A DNA stretch of 64,000 nucleotides from Plectosphaerella cucumerina (lineage: Eukaryota; Ascomycota; Sordariomycetes; Glomerellales; Plectosphaerellaceae), in contig JAGPXD010000006.1 of NCBI GenBank assembly GCA_020746995.1, forward strand, positions 1,674,001 to 1,738,000. The letters run 5' to 3'. Below the pieces are notes generated by a model. It saw nothing but the letters and a program-made list of their open reading frames with translations. It did no database searches and had not been told where the DNA came from. Numbering within the stretch: the first letter of the stretch is position 1; every line of letters starts with the position of its first letter. Below are positions 33,920 through 45,000 of this stretch, piece by piece. Position numbers and translations under genes: made by a program.

Positions 33920-35522
33920 GTTGGGCGACGTCTGACTGATGGTGTGCGAGTGACAGACAGGAGGGAGGAGGAGAGACGACGGAGATGGAGGTGGCCCCTG
34001 GGGATGATGAGGAAAACTGTGGTCAGCTCGTCCGTGTTATTATGCCCCTCTTCAAAGCCGGTCCGATGTTCAAACGGGGCCGCGGGAGCTAATAAACAAG
34101 TTCAGCCCCTCCCCACGGTGGAAGAAGTGACTCCTCGAGCGCGATCTGCCCACAACTTTGTCGAGGCGCAACCGCGGGCTGGGTTCAAGTTTCCATCTCG
34201 TAAACTGGCCCCATCCAGCGCCGCGCCGAGACCCGCGACCAATATCGACGGGGAGGCCGAGCTCAGCCCGGAGAGAGAATGGTTTCTCCGAGTATTGCCA
34301 CGCAGCAGGCCGGGGTGTGTAAAAACTCGACCTTGCCGCACATCAATCTGTCTTCCAATCGATGAAACCCTTTTCTTCCCCTTCCGGTCATCTTTCGCAG
34401 GTCCTGCAGCAAACGAAAGAGGTGAGGTCAGTGGCGGATAACGACGGCATTCATCACCCCTGGAGAGGGGGCCCATTACAGGCCGCCACCCCTGAAAATT
34501 CTCCCCCTAGGCGCGAGCGGGTGGGTACGAAAAACGCCCTTCCCGCTGTTTTTCGTCCAATCACCGCCTCGGGGTGCCTCGACCGGGCATGGCCCGGGTA
34601 TGGTCCGGGACCAAAGAATTTTTCTCGAACAATTTTTCCCTCCTTGGCACCTCCGTTGCCTCGATCCGATCAACCATCCCATTGAGCCTCATCGCGCTAC
34701 TCGTACTCTTCCCGCATGACGGCGAGGCCGGCTGGATTCCCGGCTTATACCTGCCGGGAGATGTTTCTTTCTTGCACTGCAGATGACCCCCAAGCTGCAG
34801 CCTCCGGACCGGAGCTCGCCCGTCTCCAACTGAACCCAAGACTTCTCGTTCTCGCCCTTTGCTGACCTTTGCCCTCAGCTGGCTTCGCCCTCTGCTGACT
34901 TCCGCCCTTGGGTGAGTCGGAGCGGGCCGTCCTGGGAATCGGATGGCATGGTGCGGGCCCCCCATGCGCGGCAGGCAGGCTCGGTAGCCGAGCCCCGTCG
35001 GCCGTGAGCCGACGTCCATCGTCCGTGGCATGACTCCTGCTGCCGCGCGCGGTCGAGGCTCCACGAGTCGGGCCGCCGGCAAGGGCCTTGGAGAATCCGC
35101 CGTCGGAGATGATGGCGGGCAGGCGAGTGTGAGTCTTGGTCCTCGCGTCCAGTCGAGGGTGTTGCACGTCCCCTCAAAGTCAACATCCATCACTCCACCG
35201 CGGCACAAGTCATCGCCTTCTTCGGCCAAACGACTGGATGAAATATCGAGCCATTACGTCTCGGAACACACTCTCGATGTTACGCTTCCCGCGCCAGTCA
35301 CGTCCCCCGCAGAGGCGCCGCTGTCTATCTGCATGGTTCATCCGGGGGAGCTCCATCGTTGACTAACAGTTTGACCTCGCAGCCGTTTCTCTAGATCTTC
35401 GTTACACTTCTGACACATCTCGTCCTTGATAAGCTTTCATCCAACCACGCCAAAGAAACATCGCTCGCTCGTTCATTACAGTCATATCGATCATACACTC
35501 AACCCTCACCACCTCCGAGATA
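33920..35522. other. Spacer of 1.6 kb upstream of the permease
   Basis: Permease promoter and unassigned sequence. No conserved protein recognised in either direction. Confidence 0.5.
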
Positions 35523-35852
35523 TCACCGCATCCCCTTGGCCGCATCAAACCCAGGCCTCACATGAACCCCAGGCGGCGCCCTCGGCTCTTCCACCGACGA
35601 GTCCCTCTCCATCTTCTTCGACGCCCTCATCACCGGCGCCACCCTCCTCCTCCTCTTCCTCACCAGCCACACGTAGACCGCCGCCCCGATCGCCGCCACA
35701 CCCGCCATCACCCCGAGAGCGATGCCCACCCTCGCCGCAATGCTCAGACCGCTGTCATCGTTCCCGGACCCGCCGCCGATGGTTGTGATCCCGCCCAAAC
35801 TTGTCCCCGTCTTGCGCGGGATGAGGGAGAGGTGTTCGGCCAGGGGTGCCAT
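35523..35852 (-). CDS. Small single-pass membrane protein, unknown
   Basis: A 109-residue open frame with good codon bias. A Gly/Ser/Thr-rich N-terminus of about 35 residues precedes one strong hydrophobic helix (about 38-64, ARVGIALGVMAGVAAIGAAV, then YVWLV). A cluster of basic residues (RKRRRR) follows, and the rest is a polar tail. The positive-inside pattern puts the tail in the cytosol. There is no clear cleavable signal peptide. The layout resembles the membrane segment plus tail of WSC/Mid2-like sensors without their ectodomain, so it could also be the last exon of a longer gene or a lineage-specific protein. No family was recognised. Confidence 0.5.
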   Translation of the reverse strand: MAPLAEHLSLIPRKTGTSLGGITTIGGGSGNDDSGLSIAARVGIALGVMAGVAAIGAAVYVWLVRKRRRRVAPVMRASKKMERDSSVEEPRAPPGVHVRPGFDAAKGMR

Positions 35853-36393
35853 GATGTGCGTGTGTGTGTGTTGTGAAGCTTGATGCTCGCAGATGTGGAT
35901 GTAGAGTTTGTTTGATGCACCGGCCGGTGATGTGCTTGCTCGGCTTTGAGGTAGTATTCGGCCGATGATGTGCCAGGAACGTGTGATGCGTGTCTCAATA
36001 TGCTTAAATCAACTAAGCTTCAGCCAAGGGTCCTACCCTTCTTATAACCCCTCTCGCCATCCATCACCACCATCTCGACCTCCAGGCCTCCCTTGCGCCA
36101 CATCATTTCCGCGGATTCACCTCCCCACGACGTCATTCGCAGGCAGCTCAACCGTCTGACCCCGGCGCCATTCCCCCAACGCCATTGGACACAGCACCAC
36201 CACACCGCCCTCTGATTCGCCAGAGGTCGATCCGCTCCCGAATCTGATTGCGCCCGCCCTGCCTGATGATATCAACGCCTTCCGTTTCCTTGGTACAACT
36301 GCTGCATGTAAGGGCTGGGCGCGCCCGAAACGGCGACGCGCCCGACGCGCTTTATCGTACATTTCCCATTTGTGGGTGCCGTATAGAGTTCCC
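35853..36393. other. Spacer between small membrane protein and GMC gene
   Basis: About 540 bases. It contains the promoter of the minus-strand membrane protein gene and the 3' flank of the GMC gene. TATAAG on the minus strand near 36041 has no obvious gene at the expected distance. Confidence 0.45.
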
Positions 36394-38088
36394 CTATGCC
36401 TGGTAGGCAAGGATCTTGGCGACAGCTGCCTCGGCGGCGACCATGACGATGGCTTGAGTGTTACCCGTGGGGAGGTCGGGGTGAATGCTGGCGTCGGTGA
36501 TGAACTGGGATGCGTTAGCCCACATCCATCAAGGTAATGGTGCTTAGGGAAGAAACTCACCAGGTTGTCCATGCCGTAGACCTTGGTGTCAGTATCGACA
36601 ACCGATGTGCCGTTAGCACGACCGTCGTCGGTGCCCATCTTCGCAGAGCCGGTCCAGTGGTTGCCGACACGGTAAGATTCGATGATAGCGTCAATGTCAG
36701 CGCCGTCGGGCAGGGAGAAGCCCGTGCCGGGAGCGGTGATGTCGGCGATAAGAGTCTCGAAGAACTGCCTCGCGGCCGCGCGATCAGCCTCGGTGGCCAG
36801 GTGGACGTCCTCCTCATACGTGATAGTGCCGTTAGGCTGCAGGCCGAAGGCGCCGACGGAAGTGAGACCGTGGGTCAGGTAGGCAGTGAGAGAGATGATA
36901 CCATTGCCAGCGGGAGAGCAAGAGGCCTGGAAGTAGCGCGTCACGCCGTCGGTGCCCTCAACGGAAGTGAAGTACAGCAGACAGTGGCTGCCCTGGGCGA
37001 GGATGCCGGAGCCCTTGGTCTCGTAGAGGTCGATGTTGGCGACGTCGGATCCGTTGGCGGCGCCGGGGAGGTCGGGCTGGGTGAAGCTGCCGTTGGTCTG
37101 GACGTTGATCTCCCACTGCGGGTGGTCCTTGAGGTTACGACCCACGGGGAGGTCGATCCACTGGTCCCTGGCGGGGACCTCGACACCGGAGGCCTGGGCT
37201 GCCTCGATCTGCTTGGCAGGGCCGATGCCCGAGTTGAACAGGAGACGGGGGGTGGAGAAGGCACCGGCCGAGAGGACGACGCGGCCGCCTTCCGCCAGCT
37301 TGATGGTCTCGACCTGACCGTCGGCATTCTGGACTTTGACGCCCGTCGCACGGCTGCCCTCGCGGAGGACGCGGGTAACCTTTGTGCCGGTGCGGAGGGT
37401 GAAGTTCTCGGCGTCCGCGACGAGGGGCAGGTATGTCCTGACGGGACCGGCGCGGGGCGCGGAAAGAGTCCTGGATGTTCCATGCAGGGTAGCTGTAGAT
37501 GTTGTGCTTCTCATCCGGCTGCTCGATCATATCGACAGACGTGTAGCCGAGGTTGTCGAGGAAGGACGACAGCGTGTCGTAGAGACCCTGATCGTACCGC
37601 TCACCGTCGAGAGAGGGCAGGGTAGAGCCGGGGTTGCGCTCGTACAGCCTTTCGGCCGCAGGGGCGATGTCGGCCCAGTTCCAGCCGGCGGGCCAGTTCT
37701 CAAAGTCGCGGGCGGGAGGGTGGACGAAGACGAGGTAGTTGATGGAGACACCGCCACCAAGGATGCAGGCGGCCGCGAAGGCAGGCGTGTCGTCGCACAG
37801 CCACTCCTCGCTGGGGATGACGGGGGCGAAGGCCGGGACGTCGTTCAGGGTGAGGGTGTCGTTCCAGGAGACGGTGTCATCGGATCCCGTCGCGACGGTG
37901 GGAGGCTGTCCCCTCTCGAGGACGAGAACCTTCTTGTTGGCCTCGACGAGGCGCTGGGCGGTGATGATGCCGGAAGGACCGCCGCCGACGACGATGTAGT
38001 CGTAGGTCTCGGTCTGGTTGGCCTTAATGCAAGCGGCCTTGCTCACGGCCGCAAGGCCGAGGCCAAGGACGATGGATGAGAAGTGCAT
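36394..38088 (-). CDS. Secreted GMC oxidoreductase (AA3-like), frameshifted
   Basis: An FAD-dependent glucose-methanol-choline oxidoreductase, closest in motif style to the flavodomain of cellobiose dehydrogenase. The exons are 38088-36561 and 36504-36394 with a 56-bp intron. The signal peptide is at about 1-19. The FAD-binding loop is GGGPSG at 35-40, and GMC signature 2 reads GAFSTPRLLFNSGIG. The active-site region has NHWTGSAKMGTDD with the catalytic His, and the last exon adds the conserved HPDLPTGNTQA. The frame is broken at 37449-37462 by an exact 7-bp tandem duplication. The first exon is one base longer than a multiple of three, and taking away seven bases restores it. As it stands, translation would leave the family sequence after about 210 residues. 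This is a recent pseudogene or a sequence error. Spliced around the break with a weak donor it would lose conserved residues. Confidence 0.8.
37449..37462 (-). repeat. Exact 7-bp tandem duplication causing a frameshift
   Basis: On the + strand GGCGCGG occurs twice in direct succession (37449-37455 and 37456-37462). The family-conserved RAGPVRTYLPL follows directly after one copy in the correct frame. Confidence 0.85.
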
Positions 38089-39162
38089 GGCGTGAGAGCT
38101 TGAGGAGAAAAAGGAGCGTGTGAACCTGCAGTCTCAAGAGGCAAGGCAAGGTGTTGGATATCCTAGCGGTAGGGAACGCACGCTGGCTTTGGGACCGGCA
38201 AGAGCTTATATCAAGCTTGACAGCGCCCCTCGGACATCTCGGACGACTCGACTCAGGACCCTCCCCCAAAACGTCATCTTTGGTCGTGGCAGATCCGACC
38301 AAGGGTTCATCTCGGGGTTCATGCCATCTGCAATACTCCGCGTGGCTGTAAGGTCCCCGCTGTGCGCGCGCGGCAATGCACGCACACCCCTTGACAGGCC
38401 CAGAAAACCGGGTGCCGCGTGGTGAGAAGCTTGATTTGTCTCTTGTCGGCCGGGATGTGCCCTTCGGCATTCGTGTGGGGGCCGGCTGGATTCAGTACTC
38501 CGCGCCGTCTTGCTGTGTTTTTAAGTGGTGACGGACCCGCGGTAAGGGGCTCCGGTTTTCCCTGGCGAAAAGCTTCGGTGGGATCATCTTCGGGCTTGGG
38601 TGGGATGCAACAAAAGATGGGCGGACGAGATGACAGAGCTTGGAGGAGCAGAGGACATCTCGGACTTGTATCCGACGGAGAAATCCAAACCCCACATGGC
38701 GTGTCCCAGTTTGATGGGTGGCTTGGTTGCCCTGCCGATGTAAGAGCCGAGGGAAGTACGGAGTTTACCCGGGGAATACATCTAGCATTACATAAGCACC
38801 ATGGCCGAGGAATTTGTCTGAGCCTGGCTCTGGCAAACACTTGAAGACTGAGGTGCTGAGCGAACCTTTCCGCCTACTCACTGGCTCATCACACTTTGCA
38901 GAGAACAACTTGGCCACAATCATAAACATTAAGTGTGTATATGCTACACGCCCGCAGGCACGGGCACTTCCCCTTGTATAATGCCCAAAAATGAAAGGCC
39001 CAATGCCCGATGCATCCAAAGGCCGATATCCAGGCCGCACTGAAAACTCCTCCAAACTCCGTGGACCATCGTGGCCGCGCCATCATGCCGCGTGTCCGGG
39101 TATGCAACGTATTTCCGTCCTTTTCGTTTCATTCATACAAATATCATCTGAGGGGCGCTGCC
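38089..39162. other. Promoter of the GMC gene and 3' flank of the arrestin gene
   Basis: About 1.1 kb with no recognisable gene. Confidence 0.5.
38205..38210 (-). promoter_or_regulatory. Putative TATA box of the GMC gene
   Basis: TATAAG on the minus strand, about 120 bases before the ATG at 38088. The core promoter looks intact although the coding frame is broken. Confidence 0.4.
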
Positions 39163-42066
39163 TCAAATGGCTGCGGTAGATCGGTTGGGCGGCAGCGCGT
39201 CCATACGCAGCTGCATAGGGGGCCGCTGGATCTCCATGCTCCTGCTAGGAGCCCGGGGCGCACCAGGCGTGCGCGGATGCGCCACGTTGACCCGGCCGCC
39301 CCGTTCCATGATGGTCTCGGGGCCCTCATCGGGCGAGTCTTCGTCCTCTCCGCGCTCCAGACCGTACTCGCTCAGACGCGCGAAGTAGTCCGCGAGACCG
39401 TCCACGCTAGGCGTGCCAACAATGACGTCGTACTGCGGCGGAGGCGTCTGGGCTACCTCGTTCGATGCGGGCGGCGGGGCGTCCTCGGCATCGAATGCCG
39501 GCGGGTTGTACGACGGCGCGCGGAGCATGTGGATCGGCCGTGCGTGAGAGTCCGATACCTGCGATGTAGGCGGCGAGCTCCTACCCCCAGAGAGACCAGT
39601 GTTGGTAGGGCTGAGAAGGTTGCCCGCCGTGAGATGCGCCGGCTGCGGTGCGGCTGGCATGTCGGTCTCAATGCTCGGTAGTGTACCGGTGGACGAACTT
39701 GGCGAGGCGTCGATCGGCCCGGAGATGGTGGCCGCGTCGGGGCATCCGCACGCCGTCTGGCGACTGTGCGAGTCGGGCGTGGCACCGATGTACTCAGGCA
39801 GCGCCGTGTTGGCCTGCGTGGCACGGCAGTTCAGGACGGTGAAGGGTGAGTCGATGCTGATCTCAAAGTGGCGACGGCGCTGGCCCGTGGGGTCGTCGGG
39901 GTCGGCACGCGAGATTCTCATGACAATCTACATTACCAATGGTCAGCTTGGCTTCACCAATTGTCGTTAAAGTAGGAGGCTTACCTTGATCCAATGGTAA
40001 ACGTTGACGTTCTTCCAGCTGCAGTCGGGCGTGAGGCGCAGGTCCCGGCTCTTGGCCATCTGCTCGCATGTCGGCAGCTGGACGTTCATCTCAATCTCCG
40101 TCGAACCCCAGTAGCTCTCCAGGCCGAGATCAAGATCGCCAAGGAGGTTGTCCGACGCGTCGGGAAGGGGCTCAGGGGCGGTCCCGCGCCGTGAGGCATC
40201 GACGGACCGCCTGATGGCCGCGGCCTCCCTGGCCTCGCGACGCTCCTGCGGGCTCAGCTCGCCACCGCAGAGCACGCGCACCTCGGAAGAGGCGTACTGC
40301 GGGTCGAGCGGCTTGCCGGCGACCTTTTCCAGGAGCAGGATCTTCCGGCCAGGGTCCTTACGCGTGACGCGGCGATCATTGGTCCAGTACTCAATTGTCT
40401 CCGTGCAGAAGACCTTGAGCTTGTGCACCTGCACCTTGGCCAGGGGCGTAAGCTTGAAGGCGACGGGAATCTTGGTGCCGATGGGGAACGATTTGCCGGA
40501 AATGATGATATCATAGTGCAGCTGATCTTCCCACTGCCTGCTGATGGAGATAGGCTCGGTCGTCTCGAGCGAAAGCTGGTCGGGGACGCGGACGATGGTC
40601 ACTTCCTTCTGGCCGTGGAGGTTGGGCTTGAAGGCTCCGGCCCTCTCAACCTGGGCGTGCAGCTCCCACTTGACGGAGCCGTACTGGAGCTTGATGGACT
40701 CGAGCTGGTGATGGTCGATGGGGAGCTCGAACGAGTAGTCGTAGGTGCCAGGGTAGAAGACCTTGTAGCCCTTGGCCTGAGCGCCGTTCGGCGCATCGCC
40801 CTTGCCAAAGCTGCGGGACTGGTTCGACTGGAGCGACAGGCGCTTGATCTCGCGCGCAGTGAGGCTGTTGCGGGCAGACTGGATGGCCATATTCGAGTTG
40901 GCGGGTGACAGGGATGCCCTCGTGGACGGCGTCGAGGTCGCGCTGCCAGAAGTATTCGACTTGAGCCTGTAGGTGCACTGGTTTCCAAACTCGGTCTCCC
41001 AGCCGTCATTCATGGCGTTGAAGAAGGTGAGAACCTGGGTGCGGAGGGACTCTTCCTCAAAAATGTCGACCTTCAGCGGCGGGATGCCCTCAGGCCACTC
41101 GGTGCGGGCCCTGCCCATGAGTTTCAGGCTGACGCCCTTGATCTTAACGTTCTTGGTGACGGCCATCTGCAGGCGGCCACGGAGGAGGGCGGTGCCGCCA
41201 GGGGCTTCTGGCCGGTGACCCTCGTGCTCGAAGCCGGAGAGGAAGACGGTAGGCTCGGCCAGCAGGATGGAGCATGTGACTCCGCTGCCTGCGGCGACGG
41301 GCTTTGGCACCTCGGAAACGAACGAGGACATGGCGTTCTTTGCTGTGCGAACAGACGAGAGGCTGTTCCTGTGGATCGGTGCCGCGTAGGGGCTGGAGTA
41401 GGGTCGCATGGTGTCGACGTGTGCTGGTGCTCTCAGAGCCATGTCTTCTTCTGTGTATTCTGGGGAGGGGTCGGAGTCTGGTGTGGGCTCCTGCGCAAGT
41501 CCCTGGGTGGGATCCTGGGTGGTATCGGGCGCGGTGACGAAAACGTCGTCGTCAGGCCTGTAGATGGAGAGGCGCTGGAAAAAGCTGCCTCCAGAGGTGG
41601 ACTGGCGGCGTGTAGGTGGTGCTGTTGGTGAGCCGTCTGGTGAAGGGGCTGGTAGTGAGCGGGAGGTGATGAAGAAGGGCGAGAAGATCTTCTCAAATGT
41701 CGACTTCTTGGAGACGGACTCGCGAGAGGCAACGCTGATCCTCTTCTTGGCAGCGGCCTCCTTCTTCTTGGCGGCGGCTTCTTCCTTCTTGGCAGCCTCC
41801 TTTGCCTTTTTCTTCTCTTCCTTCTTCTTCTGTCTCGCTGAGGGCTCGGGTTGCGGCCTCAGTTCCGGGGGGATGAAGCCGGGAGGGTACGAGACGATGT
41901 GAATGGAGCGGCCGCGATGTTGGCGGGCGCGAATCGGGGGCGTTGGCAGAGCCGCAACTGGGGGCTGCGGGGGCTCGAGGCGGTAGCGTGGGCGATAGTA
42001 TACTCTGTTGCTGCCGGCAATGTTTTCCCAACGATCGGCTCGGCTTTGCTGCTGAACGTCTGTCAT
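39163..42066 (-). CDS. Alpha-arrestin (ART family) trafficking adaptor
   Basis: A 948-residue protein from exons 42066-39985 and 39927-39163, with a 57-bp intron (CTGACC branch site, TAG acceptor). A Lys/Ala/Glu-rich coiled-coil stretch is at about 85-115. The arrestin N and C domains span about 290-720 (LLRGRLQMAVTKNVKIKGVSL, PGTYDYSFELPIDHHQLES, KSFPIGTKIPVAFKLTPL). The tail is disordered and has PPQY at 857-860 and LPEY at 737-740. These are PY motifs that bind the WW domains of Rsp5/HulA ubiquitin ligases. Such adaptors recruit the ligase to plasma-membrane transporters and trigger endocytosis. The start is the ATG before TDVQQQS; upstream in-frame sequence has no protein character. Confidence 0.9.
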
Positions 42067-45000
42067 GGCGGAAAGGTCAGGGACAGGTGCGCAAAGGCGG
42101 GTGATGTGTGTATAAGCGTGGCAGTGTGAGTTGGGGAAGGGGGGGTGGTCCGCCTGAGGTTCAAGTAGAAGCAACGTCTCGGCTGGCAGCGGTACCGAGC
42201 CGGGTGCAGAAGTGAGGCATGAACAACAAAACAAAAGGAGGCTATCGAGTGGGTTGGGTGCCAACGACAAGCGGCATTAGGTCGATCTATGCGCTGGCAA
42301 CAGGGGCGAGTGAGGGTATCCACAGAGTCTGTCGGGCACGTCCTGCTATGTGGGACATGCGCAACGGCTCGAGTTATGACCTTGGATGGAAGGACGAGGG
42401 ATCTAGGGGCGGGACAGGGAAGGCAGCGGTAGAGCGGTAGCAGGTGGCCGCATGCAGGGTTGAGGGGTTGAAGATATGCACATCAACTTGAAGCCTCGCT
42501 CAGGGTCCAGGGATGGTGGGTCGAGAAAGCATCGAAGGGGGGTGCCAAGGGAAGGGCTGAACCGAAGGAGGGGAAGGGAATGGGGGAATATGGATCGCAA
42601 TGACAGGTGAAAGTAACAAAGAAGATCAGACGCCACGTACCGGATGGGAGGTGGAGGGGTGTGATGTAGAAAAAGCGAAAGTCAGGAGATGGATGTCTCC
42701 AGGAATCAAGTCGATTCGAGTCGGGGGAGTCGGGGTCACGTCAAGTCAGGGCGGGCGAGCATTAAGCACATTCCACGCGGTGTGTCCGGGCGACGACGAC
42801 GACGGAAACGACAGCCGAGTCTGGGATGCTAGCCAGGAGCTGAGAGCTGACGGACGACGACGGAACGGCTGAGGAAGAATGGGTTCTTCGTAAGAGATGA
42901 TGTCGGTACTCGTGGGGTCGGTCGAGTTGGTAAGGGCTGGTCCAGTCCAGGGCAAGCAAGGCGGGAGGTGAAATGTCGGTCGTTGCGCGGAGAAGTGGGG
43001 AGGAGGGGGACAAAGCTCGGGGGGGTGAGGCGATTCGATCGGTATGTCCGGCAAGCGATTGACTGGCCAGCGGCGGGATGGAGAGCAACAGGAAGAGTCG
43101 GGAGCGGCGCGTGCTGGACTGTCTCAGACTCTGGGTTCGTCACCGCTAGAGAGCCACGAAAGCCTGACTGATGGCCAGGGAAAAGACGGGAGTCACGGCT
43201 GTTCGGAGCGCAGCCCTCGTGGGTCCTCGACTAAGGCGGCTGACAGAGAGCGCGGGACCGGAGGCGGAGGGGGCTTTCTGGTGTGGTCTGGCCTGATGCT
43301 CTCTTTTTTTCGCAAACCGCACACGGCGTTTCTGTGCGCGGGAGTCGCGAGTTGGGCGATGATGGTTGGGCGCCCCGTGGGTTCGAAGGGCCGCGTTAGA
43401 GCACGACTCGGGTCGCGACCGGCGTGCGGGCGTGGGTAGCGAGCAGGGAAGGGGCCGGGACAGATGTGAAGCGGTGATGCTGGGAGGGCGGACGATTCGA
43501 TGATTCGTGCTTGCAGTTCCCGGTCGACGTCGTGAGGGGCGGCCAGCGTCTCGAAAGTCTGGGGGAGGGTGGGAGAGGGAGAGGAAGCGGAAGCGGATGT
43601 GGCAGGGAGGGCGAGGTAAGGTGAGGAAGATGGCAGGCCACGTTCACTGTAGTATCGATGCCTCTTCTTTCTTCCTCTTGTGACATGAGAAAACCACAAA
43701 AAAAGTTGCAGCAGATCGACCTGCCAGAGGCGGGGAATATTGGGTGAAGGGGTATCAAGGTCCTTGGTGAATGAGGAGGCCCCGGCGGACGGAACACAGG
43801 CCGGGCGATCGACTTTCTCCTTCCCTCTCTCCCCAGTACCTTCCCAGAGTGACGGTGCCATGGCTCGGCTCCACTATGATGTAGTTGGGCCTTGTTTGGC
43901 AGTGGCTACCCCTGCTAGTGGCACCTTAGTCATGTCAATTGCCGGGCATCACTGGCCAGTGGCAGGTCAGTTTTTGGGCTGGTTCCCTGCAAATGCACCT
44001 GCACCTGCCCTGCCCTGCCCGGCCGGGAACGCGTGTAGGCGGGCGGGCGGCTCGTCGTGGTGTGGCAGTCATCTCCAGTGTGCTCTCGCCCTGTACGGAT
44101 TCTGTCGTGGGGTTGACCTTTCCTCGGCGGGGTTGGCGCTGTGGATCTCCCACCGCCGTGTTTGATGCCGCGGAAGTCGCTGGGCAGCAGTTTGCAGTCA
44201 GGCAAGCACCTTCGCAGAAGGCACGACTGACCGCTAAATGCAGGCGCCCACATGGCCTGTGGCCCACGGCGGCAGAAGTTCCAGCCTCCAGCGTGCGACT
44301 CGACGGCAAACGTTCGCCTCGAAACGCCTCACTACTTGGTCTCCTCACCGCATCCAGCCAGGCTGAGCCAGCCCATTCAGGGTGACACACCAATACTTTC
44401 CATGCCTCCTCCATCGCTGCCCGACCGACACACAATTTGGACTTGCTACCGGCTCCTTCGGCCTCTCGCCGACAAGACGGCGCTATTCACAGCAGACTTT
44501 TCCTCCGCCCCAGGCCGGATCTCGACATCAGCACCCTCGATCTCCGCACGAGAGCCCCGCGAACCAATTACTCGCGACAGTGAGCATGACACAGAGGGCT
44601 CGATAGACCTTGGGTCGTCACCGGCCACGTCCTAGCCCCAACCCTATGGAAGGCTTGGAAGCCCTGGTCGCGATTCGTTGACCAAATCCGTGTGATGACC
44701 CGGACACCGGATTCTGTGCTGGGGTACATCGAATTGGACAAATTCCTCAGGCAGCCGCAGGCCTTTTCCATGTCGCCGTCTACGAGTCTCCACCGTCCGT
44801 CCGAGCCTTGTCGCCGCATGCTTGCATCCTCATTACATGCTTCGGCTCTGGCCGATGGCCCTCTGACGTGAACCCTTTCGACGGGTCGTTCGTATCAGTC
44901 AATGGACGTCAACCGTCCATCCGTCTCCTCGGGAAGCTGTATCAGATGCCGGACGAGTAACGGAATGGCACACCAGATCCAGGCCCCCGGCATGCAACGC

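Noticed and set aside
36537..37625. 362-residue open frame on the plus strand
   Set aside because: It is antisense to the GMC oxidoreductase, which has all the family motifs.
43193..43861. 222-residue open frame on the minus strand upstream of the arrestin gene
   Set aside because: Pro/Ser/Arg-rich low-quality composition, no domain, and it lies in the likely leader or promoter region.
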